Part shown: in pieces, positions 6,160 through 8,556 of the stretch
Layout: each line of letters starts with the position of its first letter
Position numbering within the stretch: the stretch's first letter is position 1
Program-made: the position numbers and the translations under genes
Notes under the pieces: generated by a model
Told to the model about the DNA's origin: nothing
Seen by the model: only the letters and a program-made list of their open reading frames with translations
Databases searched by the model: none
Assembly: GCA_035652495.1 (NCBI GenBank)
Contig: DASRDS010000132.1
Location: forward strand, 1 to 8,556
Source: DASRDS01 sp035652495
Lineage (GTDB): Bacteria > Gemmatimonadota > Gemmatimonadetes > Gemmatimonadales > Gemmatimonadaceae
Reading direction: 5' to 3'
Length of the DNA stretch: 8,556 nucleotides

Positions 6160-8021
6160 TCCTTGGTACGGCCGGCCACATCGATCATGGCAAAACGGCG
6201 CTGGTCAAAGCCCTGACGGGCGTAGACACGGACCGCCTGCCTGAGGAGCGTCGCCGGGGCATCACCATCGAGCTCGGATTCGCCCCGCTCGTCCTCGACG
6301 GTGTCGGCACGGTCGGTGTCGTCGACGTGCCTGGCCACGAGGCGTTCGTCAGGACCATGCTCGCCGGAGCGAGCGGAATCGACCTGGCGCTGCTCGTGAT
6401 AGCGGCTGACGAAGGGCCGATGCCTCAGACGCGCGAGCATCTCGCGATCCTGGATCTCCTCGGAATTCGGACCGCGGTCGTCGCCCTTACAAAGGTCGAT
6501 CTGGTCGAGCCAGACTGGCTCGCCCTGGTAGTCGAAGACCTTCGTCAGTTGCTCTCCCAAACCCCATTTGCCCAGTCTCCGATCGTCGAAACGTCGGTGG
6601 TCAGCGGAGCAGGCCTGGATGCGCTCCGAGCCGCGCTAGCGGCCGCCGCGCAGTCGGTCCCGAAGCGCGAAGAAGCCGATCTCTTTCGCCTGCCGGTCGA
6701 CCGCGCGTTCACGATCCGAGGCACGGGGACGGTCGTCACCGGTACCGTCTGGAGCGGATCGCTGAGCCGGGACGCGGTCGTGCGGATCCTCCCGGGCGGC
6801 CGTGAAGCCAGGGTTCGCGGTCTCGAATCCCATGGCCACCCAGTCGACCACATCGTCCCAGGAACGCGCGCCGCGGTTAGCCTGGGCGGCGTCGATGTCG
6901 ATCAGGTTCCGCGTGGCTCGACCCTGGTCGTCGACCCCGCCTGGACCGAATCCACCATCGTGCGGGCCGACGTGCATTTGATCGAAGGCGCCGAGCTGGG
7001 CGCCCGAACGCGCGTCCGCTTTCACCTGGGCACCCAGGATGTCGGTGCCCGCGTGGTCGCGAGGCCCGGCGATGAACTCAAGGCTGCGCGCATTGTGCTG
7101 GACGAACCGATCGTTGCCAGAGGAGGGGATCGGTTTGTCCTCAGATCCGCGTCTCCAGTGTCCACGGTGGGAGGCGGTGTCATAACTGACCCGGCACCCA
7201 CAACACGTCGTGTACGTGTGTGGCAGGAGTCGGGATTGAGCGCCGTGGAGCGTCTCAAGATGTTGATAACAGACGCAGGTGAAGCCGGTCTTGAACGCGG
7301 TCAGCTGCCGGTGCGCTTAGGCATCACAAATAGTCTTCTCGAATCAACATTAGATCAGATAAGCCAATCGTATATTACGATTGGAGATAGACTAGTCGAT
7401 GTAATGTTGATAGAGAGGCTGACAGAGCGGGTGTTGTCAGAGCTCGATGTTTTCCACGAGCGCGAGCCGCTAGAGGCTGGAATGTCGCTGCAAGCGATTC
7501 GCAGTGGCTTAGGTGTAATACCAGTCGTGGCCGATGCGGTAGTGGCTCGCCTCGTTGAGCGGGGCCGAGTCGTGGTTGAGCGGGGCCTGGTCCACCGAAA
7601 AGGATGGTCACCAAGCCCGAGTCCAGCGCAGCGTTTAACGCTCGACGCCGTGGAGCGCGTTCTGCATGAAGCGGGAAGGGAGCCGCCGAGTGTCAGCGAG
7701 CTTGCGGCGACCTACGGGGCAGGAGTCGGAGCCATACTGCGTTTTCTGGAACGGAAGGGTCAGATCATTCAAGTTGAGCCGGATCGGTATTATGCGTCGT
7801 CGGCGCTCGCGTCCGTGGTTTCGGATCTGCGCCGGGGTACTGAGACCGGCAGGGCATATGGGCCGTCAGAACTACGGGATGTCCTGGGAGTATCCAGGAA
7901 ATATCTGATCCCATTGTTGGAATACTGTGACCGGCAGGCGGTCACCGTACGCAGAGAGTCGGGTAGAATCGTACAGCCATTTGATGCAGTTGACAGTCAG
8001 TCGGATCGACACCTATCGTAA
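6156..8021 (+). CDS. selB: Selenocysteine-specific translation elongation factor SelB
   Basis: SelB is the GTPase that carries Sec-tRNA to the ribosome at UGA codons flagged by a SECIS hairpin, which its C-terminus binds. The 621-residue length is close to E. coli SelB (614). GTPase motifs are G1 GHIDHGKT 7-14, G2 around T37 (RGITIELGF), G3 DVPGHE 57-62, G4 TKVD 112-115 and G5 near SVVSGAG 147-153. Domain 2 starts with FRLPVDRAFTIRGTGTVVTGTVWSG (177-201); domain 3 extends to about 346. Residues from about 350 to 610 are the winged-helix region, ending in GVSRKYLIPLLEYCDR (578-593), the RNA-recognition element conserved with E. coli SelB. The ATG overlaps the recO stop, with GGGAAAG at 6140-6146. 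G+C drops markedly in the winged-helix coding half. No selA, selC or selD is present in the window. Tandem stops TAA TGA end the gene. Confidence 0.95.
   Translation: MILGTAGHIDHGKTALVKALTGVDTDRLPEERRRGITIELGFAPLVLDGVGTVGVVDVPGHEAFVRTMLAGASGIDLALLVIAADEGPMPQTREHLAILDLLGIRTAVVALTKVDLVEPDWLALVVEDLRQLLSQTPFAQSPIVETSVVSGAGLDALRAALAAAAQSVPKREEADLFRLPVDRAFTIRGTGTVVTGTVWSGSLSRDAVVRILPGGREARVRGLESHGHPVDHIVPGTRAAVSLGGVDVDQVPRGSTLVVDPAWTESTIVRADVHLIEGAELGARTRVRFHLGTQDVGARVVARPGDELKAARIVLDEPIVARGGDRFVLRSASPVSTVGGGVITDPAPTTRRVRVWQESGLSAVERLKMLITDAGEAGLERGQLPVRLGITNSLLESTLDQISQSYITIGDRLVDVMLIERLTERVLSELDVFHEREPLEAGMSLQAIRSGLGVIPVVADAVVARLVERGRVVVERGLVHRKGWSPSPSPAQRLTLDAVERVLHEAGREPPSVSELAATYGAGVGAILRFLERKGQIIQVEPDRYYASSALASVVSDLRRGTETGRAYGPSELRDVLGVSRKYLIPLLEYCDRQAVTVRRESGRIVQPFDAVDSQSDRHLS
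7343..7411 (+). repeat. Nested inverted repeats inside selB (possible structured RNA or operator)
   Basis: Two perfect inverted repeats are nested in the selB coding sequence. Outer arms are ATCAACATTA (7343-7352) and TAATGTTGAT (7402-7411), 10 bp. Inner arms are CCAATCGTA (7364-7372) and TACGATTGG (7376-7384), 9 bp with a TAT centre. The linkers (11 and 17 nt) do not pair well, so the RNA form would be a hairpin above an internal loop. The interval codes for the first part of the SelB winged-helix region. It is the most AT-rich spot in the window. Function is unknown. Confidence 0.6.
7419..7440 (+). repeat. Short inverted repeat next to the nested selB repeats
   Basis: CTGACA (7419-7424) and TGTCAG (7435-7440) form a 6-bp stem with a 10-nt loop, starting 8 nt after the outer arm of the nested repeats. 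Alone it is weak and could be chance; it is listed because of its position. Confidence 0.35.
7554..7587 (+). repeat. 13-bp direct repeat with 21-bp period inside selB
   Basis: GTTGAGCGGGGCC occurs at 7554-7566 and again at 7575-7587. The 21-bp period keeps the frame and yields a seven-residue near duplication in SelB (VERGRVV then VERGLVH, about 467-480) at the wing of a winged-helix domain. It could be a small in-frame duplication or simple convergence of a beta-hairpin. Confidence 0.5.
7990..8019 (+). promoter_or_regulatory. Candidate sigma-70-like promoter for the last gene
   Basis: A perfect TTGACA at 7990-7995 lies 18 nt upstream of TATCGT (8014-8019), which matches four of six positions of the -10 consensus. 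It overlaps the end of selB and would start transcription near 8026, giving a leader of about 55 nt before the ATG at 8082. The relaxed composition here lowers the weight of the match. The gap to the next gene (60 nt, by far the largest in the window) supports a separate promoter. Confidence 0.4.
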
Positions 8022-8081
8022 TGATGGGCCGTCACTAAGGAGCCAGTAGCAACTTCTCTTTCGTTAGCTCGGAGTGTAAGC

Positions 8082-8546
8082 ATGATTCCCCGCTGGGCAG
8101 CACTTGTTTTTGTGCTTGCTCTCGGTGCGTTGGTACCGCGACTCGCCTCGGCACAGGGCTCGAATCTTCCTGCGCCAGGGAAGAGTCGCGCCGGGTTGTA
8201 TCTTGGACCACCGAACTACCCGAATCCTTCGACTTCGGAGACGAAGATTCCGTTCACGGTTGGTGATAGCACGTGCACGGATCAAACGCGGCAGTACAAG
8301 GTCAGTCTCCGGATTTACAACTTGTTGGCCCAGTTGGTAGCGGTGCCGGTGCTTCAGAATGGCACTATCACGTTATCCGGTGGGCAGCCGCTCGAAGGAG
8401 TGCAACTCACCTGTGGCAGGTACACGGCGTATTGGAACGGCACATCAGGTCTAGATAAGCGTCCGGTTCCTCCCGGGCTGTATCTCTATCGACTCGAGGT
8501 CGATGGACAGGCCGATGTGAAGAAGATGATGATCCAGGTGAAATAA
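8082..8546 (+). CDS. Small secreted protein consisting mainly of a FlgD-like/T9SS-type C-terminal beta-sandwich
   Basis: This 154-residue protein begins with a good Sec signal (R4, hydrophobic 6-19, LASA/Q cleavage after residue 24). What remains is almost only one domain. NYPNPS (45-50) followed by ETKIPFTV resembles the opening of C-terminal sorting-type domains. SLRIYNLLAQLV (75-86), GRYTAYWNG (112-120), VPPGLYLYRLEVDG (129-142) and a lysine-containing end VKKMMIQVK match FlgD Ig-like/type IX-type sandwiches. C65 and C111 could form a disulphide. No catalytic or other cargo domain is present. GGAG at 8071-8074 supports the ATG. Codon use is less GC-rich than the upstream operon. It may be a structural surface protein or a stand-alone sorting-like module; function unknown. 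The window ends 10 nt after its TAA, so its neighbours are not seen. Confidence 0.82.
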   Translation: MIPRWAALVFVLALGALVPRLASAQGSNLPAPGKSRAGLYLGPPNYPNPSTSETKIPFTVGDSTCTDQTRQYKVSLRIYNLLAQLVAVPVLQNGTITLSGGQPLEGVQLTCGRYTAYWNGTSGLDKRPVPPGLYLYRLEVDGQADVKKMMIQVK

Positions 8547-8556
8547 AAACGCTCCG

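Noticed and set aside
7331..7394. 6-bp complementarity TAGTCT/AGACTA that would make a pseudoknot with the nested selB repeats
   Set aside because: Six base pairs crossing a longer stem is expected by chance in an AT-rich patch.
8022..8081. Search for tRNA-Sec (selC), terminator or small RNA between selB and the last gene
   Set aside because: Only 60 nt, no cloverleaf, and no stem followed by a T-run; a promoter-like match is the only signal.

Overview
This is a high-GC (roughly two-thirds G+C by eye over most of its length), gene-dense stretch with every convincing gene on the + strand. The style fits a Gemmatimonadota-like bacterium: an archaeal/Thermotoga-type S-adenosylhomocysteinase, a DUF151 bifunctional nuclease, a RecO that starts in the manner I associate with that phylum, and a secreted protein with an NYPNP-type C-terminal sandwich domain. 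The phylum call is an inference from protein style and not from a marker gene.

Layout: positions 13-8021 hold eight genes packed head to tail with gaps of 0-10 nt or 4-nt ATGA overlaps and no visible internal terminator, so they look like one transcription unit. In order: ahcY (SAH hydrolase); a DUF151 nuclease; an envelope protein with a carboxypeptidase-regulatory-like N-terminus and a C-terminal membrane anchor, whose real start lies upstream of the first ordinary start codon; an import cassette of the cobalamin/iron-chelate class (btuF lipoprotein, btuC permease, btuD ATPase); recO (recombinational repair); and selB (selenocysteine-specific elongation factor). After selB come tandem stops, a plausible sigma-70-like promoter overlapping the selB 3' end, and a small secreted beta-sandwich protein (8082-8546). 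Only 10 nt remain after it.

Functional reading: ahcY removes S-adenosylhomocysteine and feeds homocysteine to methionine synthase, which in many bacteria needs B12, so a BtuFCD-type importer in the same operon makes metabolic sense. RecO and SelB are housekeeping/translation passengers joined by translational coupling. No selA, selC, selD, B12 riboswitch or btuB is visible here.

The most unusual signals are: (1) an AT-rich island inside selB (around 7321-7411, one 60-nt line about 35% GC against about 68% upstream) holding a nested pair of perfect inverted repeats (10-bp outer and 9-bp inner arms) followed by a third short stem; (2) a drop in G+C that begins near the SelB winged-helix region and continues into the last gene; (3) the start-codon puzzle of the third gene; and (4) three consecutive genes (third gene, btuF, btuC) lying in one reading frame, separated only by amber codons. 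I see no CRISPR array, tRNA, rRNA, transposon or phage gene, and no clear defence or otherwise wholly new system.
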